From Dermanyssus gallinae (taxonomy: Eukaryota > Arthropoda > Arachnida > Mesostigmata > Dermanyssidae): a stretch of 64,000 nucleotides of DNA. The notes below the pieces were generated by a model. That model was not told the DNA's origin. It ran no database searches and saw only the letters and a program-made list of their open reading frames with translations. Below, one piece after another: positions 44,040 through 56,005 of the stretch. The DNA lies in the NCBI GenBank assembly GCA_003439945.1, contig QVRM01002076.1, positions 1-64,000 of the forward strand, in the 5' to 3' direction. Each line of letters opens with the position of its first letter. The first letter of the stretch is position 1. A program made the position numbers and the translations under genes.

Positions 44040-46050
44040 CAGCCAACCAAGTCAATATCACGCCCAATGAAGTCAGAGCAGCAGGTTAGAGTTTGCCAAT
44101 CAGCTCAAGTGGAGACCCGGGTGGCCTCAATCCTAGACAACTAAATTATCTCATTGGAAAGGGCGATCTCATCTTCTCTCTCCTTCTTACTCTGACGGAC
44201 TTCTGCAACCTTGTCGTGAATGGCCGCCTGCCAGGGTTCGCACTTAGTAATTTCTATGAAGCTAACCTTTTAGCCTTAAAAAAGACGGCAGTTTTCGCCC
44301 AATAGCAGTCGGAAATACTCTGCAACTGGGTTGTGCAGTTAAAAGAGGTTGCGAGGTGCGGTCCACGCTGTAAAAGTCTTTGTAAATATCAACTCGGCAT
44401 CAAATAAGGTGTTGATAAAACTCGATTTTAAAAATGCCTTTAATTCCCTAAGAAGATATGTGATTTTCGACACTGTCAGATCAAACTTTCCAGCAATCTA
44501 GCCTACAGTCTACCAGATGTACGAAAGTCTATCCAATCTTAGGGGAAAGAGATGATACTTTTCAAATGTGGGGTACAGCAAGGCGACCCTTGTGGCCCGG
44601 CTCTCTCCTGTTTGAGAATTTGCCGACTGCTTTCCGCTCTAGAGTCGGACTTTAAGCCGTGGTTCTCAGACGATGCAACAATTGGCGGTACTCTTGATTC
44701 CGCGCTTGGTGATGTGAAAAGGGTAATCAATTTTGGTGTCACCTCTGGACTACAACTTAACGAGTCAAAGTGTGAGCTGCTCATTTTATCATACGACAAC
44801 GCTTTTCGTGTCGAGTGCTTGCGCCGGGCGCAGGACCTGCTTCCTGACATCCAGCTATGCACTGATGAAGACATCACGCTTCTTGGAACTCCCCTCACAA
44901 GGGCCTCAGCAAAACTCGCCCTGAACAGGGAGTGCGAGCTTATGGATCTCTGGTGTTATAGGTTAGGATCCCTGGATGCGCATATCGCACTATATTTAAT
45001 GCAAACTAGCCTTTCGACACCCAGACTTATTTATATTCTCCGTTGCACAGACGCGTCGACTCAGAGAGACATTGTAAAACAATTTGACAAGAAGCTAAGA
45101 CAATGCGTAGAACTTGTGTAAACTTTGAATTTGGGTGGAGGAAGTTGGGACCAGGCTTCCGTTTCTACCTCAACTGGAGGTCGGGGAGTCCGTCGTGCGA
45201 CGGATTCGGCCCAGACCGCATTCTTGGGCTTAATCACTCATTTTTACGAGCCGATTTTATCTATATCTCTTCCAAACGCCAAGCCATTCCTAGAGCGGCT
45301 CATAGAGTCCAAAAAAGAGGAACTCGCCGCCCTGGTGCTTAATGACGCACACAAGTCTGCCCTGGACGCCGTCATAGTCAAAGCCAATCTAAAAAAAATC
45401 CTGGACAACACGGTCGACATACTTGGCAGAGCACGCCTTCTAGCAGCCTCCAATAAATGAAGCATCAAAACTCCGCATCGCTGCTGGCCTGCGGTTAGGG
45501 GTGGCCGTATGCGCTGCTCATGCTTGCTCCCTTTGCGACACACCGGTGTCACCGAGGGCAAAGCATGGTCTCAGCTGTTCTAGAAGTTGCGGAAGACATT
45601 CCGCTAACGTGCCCCGCAGAAAAGAGCCAGTCGGACTGACATTGGAGTCAGCCCTACGCCCAGACCGGATGACCCTCGTTCCCTGGTTCTCCGGAAAGAT
45701 CCTTGTGTGGGACGCAACCGTGTAAAACATGCTTTTGCCGTCTTACAGGAATAGAGCTTCGGGATCAGCAGGCGCTGTTGCCACTTTAGCGGAGCAGCAA
45801 ACAAAGTCTAAAGTATTGCAAGTTGGAGGCAACATTCATAGTGCAGCCAGTTGCGATAGAAACAGCGGGGGTCATGGACAAATCTACAGTACGTTTTCTG
45901 AGATAAAGTGGGACAAGAGCGGCAACTGAGAAAGATGAGAAAAGGGCGGTAGAATTTCTGCTGCAGAGAATATCCATTGAAGTGCAACGTAGAAATGCGG
46001 CCGCAGTGCTAGGCTCGCTGCCCTTGGGCAGTGGTTTACTGGGGTTGACC
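44040..46050 (+). pseudogene. RLE-type retrotransposon ORF2, 5'-truncated copy
   Basis: Starts inside the RT (ITPNEVRAA, GGLNPRQLNYLIGKGD), then LDFKNAFNSLRR near 44,425, GVQQGDPCGPALS and WFSDDATIGG, where a Tyr-Leu pair is changed to Phe-Ser before the DD. The thumb follows (LNESKCELLILS, DITLLGTPL, LDAHIALYL), a TAA at 45,119-45,121, and LERLIESKKEELAAL. The C-terminus has VCAAHACSLCDTPVSP...HGLSC, RPDRMTLVPW and WDATV at 45,718, then KYCKLEATFIVQPVAIET and FLLQRISIEVQRRNAA to about 45,985. About 20 residues are missing after GRH. It aligns throughout with the 23-26 kb copy. No ORF1 precedes it. Confidence 0.8.
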
Positions 46051-46130
46051 TAATATTGTAATACAAGTGTACTGAACAAAATATATATAACACACATGGT
46101 AAAACGGTATATGCGTACGCTCGCTGGAGC

Positions 46131-46173
46131 TGAGAGAGCGACACGGACTTAGCACAGCTGTGTCGCTCTCTCA
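46131..46173. other. Perfect 14-bp stem hairpin
   Basis: TGAGAGAGCGACAC at 46,131-46,144 and its exact complement at 46,160-46,173, with a 15-nt loop. It lies between the tail of the RLE copy and the facing APE element. Confidence 0.75.
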
Positions 46174-46259
46174 ACGCTTCTATATTCTTCTCGTATGTAA
46201 TGCATCATGTAATCAGATTTTCCGCAGCTCATTTCACGCTCATTTCTCCCACCAATTGT

Positions 46260-47300
46260 CTAACAAAAACGAGTCAACCGTTTAACCAACGAAGCCAACG
46301 GCCGCATAACCGAAACGGTTTTTACGTATTCCCACGTCAACCTATTGGCCTGTTTGGCCACCCTGCACCGCTCGTTAAACCAAGGTATTTCGCTTCTCTT
46401 CTGCACTGACAACATCGCAGAATTTAATAAGCCTACCAGGCTGCGTTCGTAGCAATCCTGGATTACGCCTGGCACCGGTAGTACCCTGTTAAGCCCCTAT
46501 ATTAGGATATTACCGTTAAGCATTTTGCCTGAGCCTTTTTTCCTTTCTCCCTCGCTTTTGGATATTTCCCTTAAGTTTCACTCAGATGCCCATCGGTGTA
46601 TGTTTTCTGAGTTCTGCACCTTCCTGTAAGGGATTGTTTTTCCCTGCAAATGTTATGTCCCTTCTATCCATACCTGCTGCAAATAGGTCGATGACTATCA
46701 AACCGAAGTGGCATTCATATGCAAACATATTTGCCCTTTCGCCCCAACGCCCTGTTGACTACCCAGCAGCCAATCTTATCCAGAAAATCTAGCGGTTAAA
46801 AGGTCTAAAGGTTACCGTTCTTTCCGAATCAATTCTGTTTAATTTCACATTAAAGTTCCCTCCTCTAATCATTGAAGCCTTCCTCGGTAACGCTCCTAAA
46901 CCTAACAGGAGGCGCTCAATCATCGTTTCTGTTGACCCCGTCCCCGCCGGCTGCACGTATGTGGCCACTATTTCTAGTTTAGATGACGCTACTGCAGTCA
47001 GATTTTCTGCTGCTGATTCCACGCTAATTTCTCTCACTAATTGTCTAACGAAAACTGACGCTCCCTCGCTTGACCTACTCGAATCCTCTATGCATAACGC
47101 CAGTGCATGGTACTCATAAAATCCCCGTATATCAAATTGCTCTTGCGCCCATGTCTCTGTAAAAATGAGAATACATTCCCCTGTGTATGCGTCCTTCCCG
47201 AGCAGATCTAACACCTCTCTCCTGGCAGTTCCACATTTCTATCTGAATACGCGCTTCCACTACTGGATCTTGTTGGGTCTGCAAGTTTTTGCATGAAGAA
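46260..47300 (-). pseudogene. APE endonuclease part of a non-LTR ORF2 (RT missing)
   Basis: Minus-strand frame from about 47,260: RIQIEMWNCQE (start of an APE domain), then ECILIFTETWAQEQFDIRGF, ASVFVRQLVREI, and GGNFNVKLNRIDSE with the conserved Asn. A later piece (46,475-46,260) reads IPWFNERCRVAKQANRLTWE, the linker before the RT. No RT motifs follow; the element stops near 46,200. Loss of the 3' part is unusual, since target-primed insertion truncates 5' ends, so a later deletion is likely. Confidence 0.65.
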
Positions 47301-47413
47301 GGCCAGCTCACTGTTGTTTTTAAATGTAAGGTTAACTTGGAACATGAAGAAGATGTCGTTGCGCTTCTGTCCTGTCGTGTAGGTCTGGTCCTATCAGCGT
47401 CATTGATCGTGGG

Positions 47414-48782
47414 TTACAGCATAGGCGAGGTGGCTAAGGGGGCACCCATCCGTCCTCCCAGAATCCTCGGGATAACTTCCTGAATGGTCCTAGCCAAAGT
47501 TTGCGTCATGATATATTTCAACATCGGCATAATCGTTAAAATTACCTGTTGCACTATAACCTCCACTTTTAGCAGCGGCACGTGCTGCTCACTTAAATTA
47601 TTTCTGAAGGGAGCAGGTGGAGCACTTATTACTGATTTGCTGCATCCTTTAATAGGTCGGCTTTTTGAGGTTTTGAGTGTCGCCTTGTTGATCTTGATCT
47701 CATTTTTTACTACAGAGGACCAAGTGCGTCTTGAGAATTTATCAGATGCCTGTATGTGGCCCACAGGTGTACTGAGTGGTATCAACAGGGCATCTAAGTG
47801 TTTCCTAATGCTATTTTGGCACGATTTTTGTAATACGTTCCATGCGCTTCAGACTATGTGGATACACGCCCCAGGTGGCTTCAAGTTATTCAAAACACAA
47901 ATTGCATCGAGGTGGGCTTTGCAATGCCTTCTCAGATGCTTTGTAGAGCCACACTTTCTGCATCTCGGTTTGAGAAGTTTGCACTCAGCTAAAAAAATAT
48001 CCATGCCGTAACATTTAAAACATTGCATGGGTTCCCGATATAAGACGACTCCGTGCCGTTTTAACCCTAACCGACCTAATCGGCTGAAAATCTCCACCGG
48101 CAAATGTCAAAATAACCTATTCGGAGCTCGATACAATACTTGTCTTTGCATCTTTAGTTTTCACCCGCTTCAGAAACCCCAATAGACTGTAGAGCAGCCA
48201 AGATTGTAGCCTTCGATATTAAGGGATGCATGCCAGAGATTTTACCTTTTACTGTGGATCATCCTTTACTGATCCTCGCGGATACCTTTACGTTGGCTAA
48301 CTCCTGAAGCGATAGTAGCGTGGCTCTATCTTCTTTAGCCTCAACCACCATTAGAAGCTTTTTTTTCATCTTTCCTTTGACGTGCTTAGCGAAAAAGTTG
48401 CATAAATCATTGAAATAAGGCTTCAAGGAATTGTCGTCGGTTGAAGATTTTACTGCCTCTTTCTTTTCCACTACAACCTTTGGCCCAGGAGTTCGTCTAA
48501 ACCGGGGGACCATTCTAAACTCCGTTTAGCCCAAAACTTTTCACCGTCACGGCCGTCCTCGGTTGGCTCGCTAATGACTACCGTGGTCGCCAAGTGAGCC
48601 AGTGCCTGTGAGATACGCATATCTTTGCTGCATGTGTCTTCCACAGGACTTGATGTGACGCGCTTCCCGCATCCCGTCTTTAGACGGTGGGCCGGACCGC
48701 CCGCATTAATGATTGGTCCAACAATGCGTCCATCCGCCTCTCCGTTCACATGCACGTACTCAAGTACGTCACGTTGCACCAT
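47414..48782 (-). pseudogene. Gag-like ORF1 of the APE-type element (CCHC knuckles)
   Basis: Pieces in three frames, in order on the minus strand. 48,782-48,471: start MVQRDVLEYV. 48,513-48,259: TTDDNSLKPYFNDLCNFFAKHV-like core, then DRATLLSLQELANVKVSARIS. 48,103-47,849: GLKRHGVVLYREPMQCFKCY, knuckles CFKCYGMDIFLAEC and CRKCGSTKHLRRHC. 47,785-47,414: DKFSRRTWSSVVKNE and a hydrophobic segment. The knuckles and flanks are clearly homologous to ORF1 at 21.2-23.0 kb (VVFYREPLHCYRCY, CRRCGSTSHIRKYC). The first residues of the second piece are approximate. Confidence 0.7.
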
Positions 48783-49169
48783 CTGCTTATTTGTCGGTGT
48801 TCATTGCATCAGCATGACTAGCTATTGCTGCGCTGCGCTTGTTTACAAACAAAGTATTATTTGATTACCATGCCGTCACAGGCCAGACTGAAGTTCGCGT
48901 TCGATTGATAATGATAGTACTGGCAGCCGGGTAGGGAGTTGACAACGTTAATCGATTCATATAGACTCACAGATGTTATGCTCACTGATGCTTATGGATT
49001 TCCACGCAAAGTGCTAAATTTAGCGGTACTTTTCAAGAGCCACTCTCTAGAGTGGGGTCGCGCGCCATTGCCTCAAGGTCTACTTTCTCGACGTTTAAGC
49101 CTAGTCGCTCCCCGGCGACAGGTTTAAGCTCTCCTAATCAAATTGCTATGTCTCCAGTGCAAGTTTTTC
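48783..49169. other. No gene seen; probable 5' flank of the APE-type element
   Basis: No supported feature. Confidence 0.4.
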
Positions 49170-49174
49170 TTTCA

Positions 49175-49350
49175 AGCTCGGTAACGTGGTGCATTCGCAT
49201 GCGCCTCGCGACCGGAGGAGACACATAGATGCACGAGTTCGATTGCCACAGTTGCACATTTATAATTATGGGGTTCGTCTTACAATACGAAAGCAAGCCC
49301 GTATACGCTGAATGTTGGCTGAGGGTCAGCCCAATAATGTGTTTAAGTGA
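49175..49350 (+). mobile_element. tRNA-derived SINE, copy 4
   Basis: GTGGTGCATTCGCATGCGCCTCGCGACCGG head with a mutated B box (AGTTCGATTGCC), then TTGCACATTTATAATTATGG and GCTGAGGGTCAGCCC at the 3' end. Flanking duplication not identified. Confidence 0.8.
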
Positions 49351-52009
49351 TAGCCCTCTTAGATAGGTCGCGGAGCCATGCAAAAAGCTAGCCTCTCTAG
49401 AGTGGGCAACTCAGCAACGAGTGCTAGTGTGCAGTAGAGAAGCGAACATCTCATGTCTGAGGGAGGAACATGAAAGGGAGGGAGCGCGTCGTGTCCTCTG
49501 CCAGTAGCAAAGGCCGATTAGGATCGCTCACGCCACGGTTAAGGAAGCGTCGTCAATAGAGCTGTTAGTAGAGCAGGGGGGAGAACATCTACGACGGGGT
49601 GGTGCACTTGGCCCGTGGTAGGAGGCAGCGGCGATTCTTTTAAGAGCGATTGCCCAAGATTACCAAAAAGACGTCATGGACTTAAACGTGAAGTATGCAG
49701 CCAGGAGCCCCTTAAACTCTGTTGCATCTGGGAGTTCGTTGTGTCGCAGGAGGAGGCCGCCCACCCTCGAGAGTGTGGTAATACTCTTCCTTGACCGAGG
49801 CATGGCCTGAGTGTCGTAGGAACGCCATGGAGATTTGGCGAGGTCAGCTTTACGAGGTCAGCTGCTGTTGTAGGCTGCTGTGGCGCGCTAGCTTCTGATG
49901 CGCATTAAGAGCACTCGGCAGCAAGAAGCCTAGGGAAATGCGAGTGGTAAAGATGCTGGAGTTTGGTTACATGCCTTCGTCTGTGCACGAATTGAGACAT
50001 CTTTGGACGACAAGAGGAAAACCACTCATGCAAGACTATGGCTAGGTGTTGACCTAGTTGTGCCTCATCGCAGTTGTTGTAGTATTCATGTAACCCGCTG
50101 GCCCATCGTGGTCTAATGTGTGCCCTGAATGCAGGCCAACGAGCACGCAGTTTACTTTTAATGACACTTTGTCGGGTGCCGATGCTTGTATGAGACTCAA
50201 CTGTTACCGACTCGTTAGTTCTTTCGATGATCAATGCTCGTGAGAATCAAGCAGCTTACAGTTTCAGGTTGGCAGAGGTTACCAAATGCAGAAAATGTCA
50301 GGCGTTGGTGCTACGCACCAATTTTGTGCGCTGGCGTGCGAGATCAGGCCCCTTTGTACTTAAACTGGTCCAGCGGTTACGTGAAACTTAATTTGGCTTC
50401 ATTAGCACCATATTTATTTAGCGATCAAGAAAAAAGCCGGAATTTTATTTGCATGACTTAGAGGTATATGCCTTAATGCTTTGTCTCAATGAGGTATCAT
50501 CTGATAAAATATATTTGTTTCTAATGAATCTACTATCAACTCTAAGATTGCTCTTTGCAGGAAGACAGAAATCGGAGGCTGTTCACTTCGTTGAGCACAT
50601 CCGGTTTTGTAGAGTTTATGTGGGATTTCAGAGCTGACATTATTTGAATAGTGTTCTTTTAGCTGATTTCCGAGAACGGTGTTTCTATTAACCTTAATTG
50701 ACTCGCCGATGTTCTATATTAATACTTATGATTGATTGATTTATTGTTCGCTTGGCATGTATACCTAAATACACATGTCACCCTTTTATATAAGGGGCGC
50801 TTAGAGCGGCAGCATACATATTATCTACGCATCCATATAGTCCATGTCTACTTCAATACCTTTTGAGTTTGTGTCCCAATACCACCAAGAAGAGGATGAC
50901 ACTAACCGGCACTATGGGAAATCTGGAAAGAATCAGAATGTAAAAGTTAGTTTAAGGAACCGCTTTACAGAGTTCGCGCGCGAGGTACGGCCTCGCTAAG
51001 GTTAGCTGGTAACTATAAGCGCATAACTTTGTAAACGTGCTTACATACGGACAGCAAGTTTGCGCAAGACATTAGATATTGTTGACTCTCGTTTGTGGTT
51101 TTTGCAATTATATTTGCAGCGGTACTACGAGGGTATCGTTGAAACAACCGTTGAAAAGCTGCCCCTGGACAGCTTGACCGAGTGTAAAGCACGTGTATTT
51201 TTCCTACTAGCCCTATAGCCTCAAATACGTATCATAGCCAGTAGCCTAAAATTGCCGTCTAGCTACCAACCCTATCGATGGTCGGTCGATCGATCGTAGC
51301 GGTTACCACGCGGCTACGCTTCTCTTGTTTATCTGAGCATTAATTGGAAAATAAAGACGTTAAAGTTATCATCATCACATTTATTTCACTCAGATTGAGT
51401 ATGCATATAACATAAACATGTATATGGATTATACAATTATACAGTCAGCTGCTCGCGGCATGCTATTCGAGAGAGGCAGTGCAGTGATCTCTTCGCAAGG
51501 GTCAGACTGGCAAACGCATGAAACTTCGTACACACCTGAGAGCACTAAGTATACTACTAATATTTGTCGTAAAAGTAATGTCAAGCTGGTTGGATTATCT
51601 AAGTTACCTTTCCATCACAGTGGGGGAGCAAACTTCCCAATGGAGGACTGCTAGTTGACTGCACTGTTGCCTAGCGCGACCAGTATGGAATCTTTTTCGT
51701 CACACTCGAGTTGTATTGGACGTTTTTCCTTGGACAAATTTCTGGACGCTCTTGTGAAAGACCAAACAATAGGTGATAGCCGGTCATTGAGTGTATATTG
51801 AATAACCTGCCTATTGATATACCTATAGGTAGAACGAAGATTATCGTGCGAGATGATCAGATGATAACTACAGTAGATTCGGTTAAATTTTGGCTGAAAA
51901 TCTGCGATTTTAAAAGGACGTAATCTGCACATCAGTTCGTCTGATATTGCCGTGTTAGCTATTTCTGCATAATTAAGATGTAACTGAGTTATTACAATTA
52001 TGTTTATTT
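49351..52009. other. No supported gene
   Basis: Frames at 49,905-50,234 (minus) and 51,418-51,654 (plus) have no recognisable domain. A GATTGATTGATTTATTG tract at about 50,729 resembles the tetranucleotide tail of the CR1-like element at 16.75 kb and may mark the end of another old copy. A TATA-like TTATATAAGG lies at about 50,786-50,795 without a gene behind it. Confidence 0.45.
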
Positions 52010-52019
52010 CACTTAAATT

Positions 52020-53195
52020 GAGTATGATATGCATTTCAAAATGTTTCTTCATGAAGCCCTATCTTCGTCACGCTTCCGACGAGAGAAGTAGTGCAACGAT
52101 TTTTGGTCCAGCGCTGTGCATTCCACTGCATGATACTTGGCACACCTCTACAGGCAGAACCGGCAGGTGCACAACTCGTACTCCTCGTGAAAGGTTGCGT
52201 TTGAACATACCAGGTAGTGATAACCATGCACTATGTACCTAGTGTATACGTGGCGATTGTCACATGCAGGACCAGACCAAAGGTGCAAGGCATTGAAAAC
52301 GTCCAAACCACCGACCTCCCGTCTGGCCTGTTCGACTCTGGCTTCCCACTCCGAAATAAAACATTCGTAAGGTACCGTACGCGGCATCTTCAGCCTTAGT
52401 CGGACTGTTTCAGCAGCCGGTGGGCAGCCTGACATGAGCTACACAAAGCGGCTCCTCGCTCGTATAGGCAAGCAGAGCACTCGCTTCATCTATAATGAAA
52501 AACACCTTTCAAGCTGGTTAAAATTCGCCAGCGTGAGGCGGTTCCACACCCTGTCAAGACCGTACATCAGTCCCGGAACAATCTTAAGCATAAAGAGCCT
52601 CACTGCTGAGAGAACAGACAGTCTTTGGACATTGTCTACTGGCCCGTAAAGAGAGACAAGGAACGCCTCTATCATAGAGGTAACGCGCTTGATGACATCT
52701 AAATCGCGATGAGCGACCACGATACCATCTGCATACATAACCACTGCGGCTTTTTGGTACTCTTGTCGGACGTAACCGACGAGGTCAGCAAGGAAAAATG
52801 TAAACGAGACGCAGCTTAGCGGGAGTTCCCACATTTTGCTTAATCTTTAATACACCCTGCTCACCGTCTACCAACAAGGTGTCCTCCTCAAAGAAACTTG
52901 CTATTACACTCAGGAGAGAGCCACTTACTCCTGCTCGTTGGAATGCTTTAACCAGCAGATGACGAGGGGCTTTGTCAAAGGCCTTGCCGCTGTCAATAAA
53001 GACTGCATACAGATGACCTTTGGATTGTGCCAGAGCTCGCTCGATTTCTGGCTGGAGAACATGGATTGCATCACGGGTGCCTCGGCCTTTTCTAAAACCG
53101 AATTGCTTCGGTGGAAGTGCCTCTTCAGCCACTCGCTCAATCCGTCGAATAACCAACTTACAGAAAATCTTCTTCAATTTGCGTGCTGACGCCAC
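52020..53195 (-). pseudogene. EST-family non-LTR retrotransposon, RT and tail (5'-truncated)
   Basis: Minus-strand pieces: KLKKIFCKLVIRRIERVAEE, PPKQFGFRKGRGTRDAIHVL and YAVFIDSGKAFDKAPRHLLV (RT, with the catalytic Asp in FIDSGKAFD), QNVGTPAKLR, then AAVVMYADGIVVAHRDLDVI where the usual YADD reads YADG. The tail follows: ISEWEARVEQARREVGG, VHGYHYLVC and CTCRFC. The 3' end (CATTTTGAAATGCATATCAT) resembles those of the 6.7- and 16.3-kb copies. Frame shifts near 52,820 and 52,440. Confidence 0.8.
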
Positions 53196-54640
53196 TCTAC
53201 GATATGGAACTGATTTACATCACTGTCAAGTGAGCACTTTCAAACGTTCAACGCGTTCGACAAACATTTCAACGCTGTTTGCTCTATCCAGCAGAATCGT
53301 GTGTTTGCAAGATTCTCTTGCGGGAAGGATTTCGTGACGTTGGCAAAGCCAATCGCTTGCCTATTTTAGCAAAGACAATCTTTATCGCCCACACTATGCT
53401 ATTATCAATGTATTTGATTGTAGCTTGCTTTGCTTAACGTTTGCGGGCAAATCATTATCGCTGAGGCGTTGTAGACGGACTGATCGAACAATCTCACAAC
53501 TTAGTGACTTAAAATTTGCCAACGTTCGTTTTATGAACTGCACTGTCGCACACGAAACATTTGCCAGACAAAAGAAAACTGCGTTTAATATGTGTCTATG
53601 ACGCTCTTCCTCCCATACAAACGCATGAATATTTAATCTTAATTTTATTTCACATAGACATAATATATAGTATTTCGTATAGCCGTCATAGAAATGTTCA
53701 ATGATGGCTTTGTGTAAGATTTCTGGTAGCTGTTTCTTGACACCTCCAGAAATTGCGTAGGGCACCGCGCGTAGTCTTAAGTACACTTCGGCTCATTTTC
53801 GAATTGCACTTCTACTACTTCATCCGGAAGGTGACGGTAAGCCTGGAGTCACTAACTTTGAACATCCGGCCAAAAGATCAATTTGGGTAAAGGCCGTCCT
53901 CAAATGATAGGAGTGTCTTTTTGCCTGGCTGGCGCCCAACGACCTGATCGAAGGCTAGTGGAGAGCTCTCAGACGCTGGGATAACGCGGTGAGTCGTGTC
54001 TACTGTGTTCTTAATGTAGTTACGTTTGTAGTAAAGGATATGTATTTATTTCCCTAAGCCCGTGACAGCTATAATAGCAAAAGCCCGCAAACGGGCTTTT
54101 GCGGAGTCATCCGTGGCTTCGATGAGGATACGAAGATACACCCTCTATTGTAATAGGATGCATTGCGCATGCCCGGGCTACCCAGTTATAAGGTGAGTCT
54201 GTGCCCTTGTCAGATCAGAGTATATCTCGTTAAATGATTTGGACGGTAAACGTTGATGTATCCGGAGTGAGTTTATTTTAAATTCCTTCATCTTTATAGG
54301 GAGTATGTCAGATCTCAACACCTTGGTTGTCTCATTGGCTGCTGATGGGCTAGGTGCAGCGTATGTAGGTTCTAAAATTTTGACGCCGATGATCGATTCT
54401 GTCTTTTCTATGACCTTCTTCAGTTCTACAACAATGACATAAAAATACAAACACTGGACAAGAGTGTCAATGGAATTTGCGGCCAGCTGTCCGATAACCA
54501 CACCATATGTTCGGGACACTTAATGGCCGGTTAAGGCCGCCTTATTGCAACGCTGCCGCATTGTTCAAGTCACGTCGGCCACACGATATACTTAGTATTT
54601 AACACACTATATATTTATCATACTATAAATTAGATCATAG
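53196..54640. other. No recognised gene; two unassigned open frames
   Basis: Minus-strand frames 53,394-53,786 (130 codons) and 54,178-54,519 (113 codons) are longer than expected by chance in AT-rich DNA, but I recognise no domain in either. They may be exons or pieces of an unknown element. A perfect hairpin lies at 54,077-54,102. Confidence 0.35.
54077..54102. other. Perfect 11-bp stem, 4-nt loop hairpin
   Basis: GCAAAAGCCCG, loop CAAA, CGGGCTTTTGC. It looks like a bacterial intrinsic terminator stem but has no T-tract and no bacterial context. Confidence 0.7.
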
Positions 54641-54677
54641 ACGCGAGGCTACCGGGACAACAGGAACGGACGTGGAG

Positions 54678-55939
54678 ATGATAGATGGTTCTGTTAAAGC
54701 TGCCAGAGCCGAAATCCAGCGCCCTCCAAGGAAAACGGTATTGGTAGTTGGTGACAGTGTAGTGGAGTCATTGCTACCAGCGCTAAGGGAACTGTTTCCC
54801 GAAAAGACGTCAATAGCAATCCACTCAGCAAAAGGAATGGACGCGAAGAGCATCGTTGAAGAAGCCGAGAAATATACCAGCAAGACGGAAGGTCCGGTGG
54901 CCGTCTTTATTCAGGCCGGCTATCATAAGTGCATGGAGTTCGACAAATACACCTACATTGAGACGGTGGAAAGTTTTGGCTCGAAGCTGAAAGCGAGTAG
55001 ACCCGAGTCAGAACTTTATGTGCTGTCCGTCCCGCTGTTCTCGGCAGAATGCAAGGCCGGACATGATGCTATCTCTTCAAAGGCGGCTGAGAAAGATACA
55101 CTCTTTTTGCACTGCCGTTGACTGTGATACAACGACAAGTTGTTGTAAGCGATCGGTACTCCTACAAGGGAGACGTTTCCATGAAAATCGCGGCAATCCT
55201 GGCACGAAAGATAAAAGCTTTTTTAGGAGTAAAGCCGCTGAAACTGAAAAAGATACTGACGTCCGAACCGGAGAATGCAACATTCAAGAGACCTCCGGGG
55301 ACCAGCGGGCTACGGGCGCATCAGCACCCGGACAAAGCGGCCCACCCTCCCAGTGCGTCTCTCGCGAAACCGCCACCCACGCCTCGCCGCCGCTCATCAC
55401 AAACCGCGTCCCGTCGACAGAACTTCATCCGGTCAGAAGGAATGGTCTCCAGCTACACTCTCGTCTCTGGAAGCAGTACTGAAGCAAGTACTCGCGAACG
55501 TGCAGTCGCAACGGACGTCGCAGCACAACGATCCGCACTCCAGCAGAACTCACGATCGTCCACAGAGCAGAGGTTGGACCCAGGGCCGTCGGTTCAACTG
55601 AGAATTGGCGCAGACCGCGGAGAGTTGCTCGACAAGATAACCATCGTGCAATGGAATGTAGAAGGCGCTTCGCGGGCACTATCTTTACTGCCACAATCTG
55701 CACTTTCAGGCATTGATGCCGTCGTTCTTACGGAGACCTGGGAAACAAAGCCATTTGATCTACCGGGTTTCTACGCAATCCACTGCTTGGCTCGGCCACC
55801 CTCAGGGCGAGGTCGACCGAGCGGCGGGGTATCGGTGCTGTACAACCAGAAGCTTGGGGATGTCAAAGTAGTACTTGCAGAGGACGATTTGTTAGTACTG
55901 AACGGTAATCTAAACACACGCATCGACAAGCCGGATTAA
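54678..55939 (+). pseudogene. Esterase-like domain fused in frame to an APE endonuclease, one frameshift
   Basis: From ATG 54,678: TVLVVGDSVVESLLPAL carries the GDS block of SGNH hydrolases, VAVFIQAGYHKCMEF the following conserved strand. A frameshift near 55,115 leads into the frame 55,118-55,939, which finishes the esterase fold (DRYSYKGDVSMKIAAILARK), passes a Pro/Ser-rich linker, and enters an APE domain (ITIVQWNVEGASRAL, GIDAVVLTETWETKPFDLPG, NGNLNTRIDKP) before TAA at 55,937. Esterase-type ORF1s are known in CR1/L2-like elements; here esterase end and APE share one open frame. Part of the APE between about residues 220 and 260 is missing (VVLAEDDLLVLNGNLN is too short). Confidence 0.75.
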
Positions 55940-56005
55940 CTACGTACACGCACTCTGCTCGCGCCGCTCGGGGACTTTGGATGTCGTCTACTCTCCGATA
56001 GCACC

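Noticed and set aside
51651..52052. 133-codon minus-strand frame
   Set aside because: Its start is the 3' UTR of the EST-family copy and the rest shows no recognisable domain.
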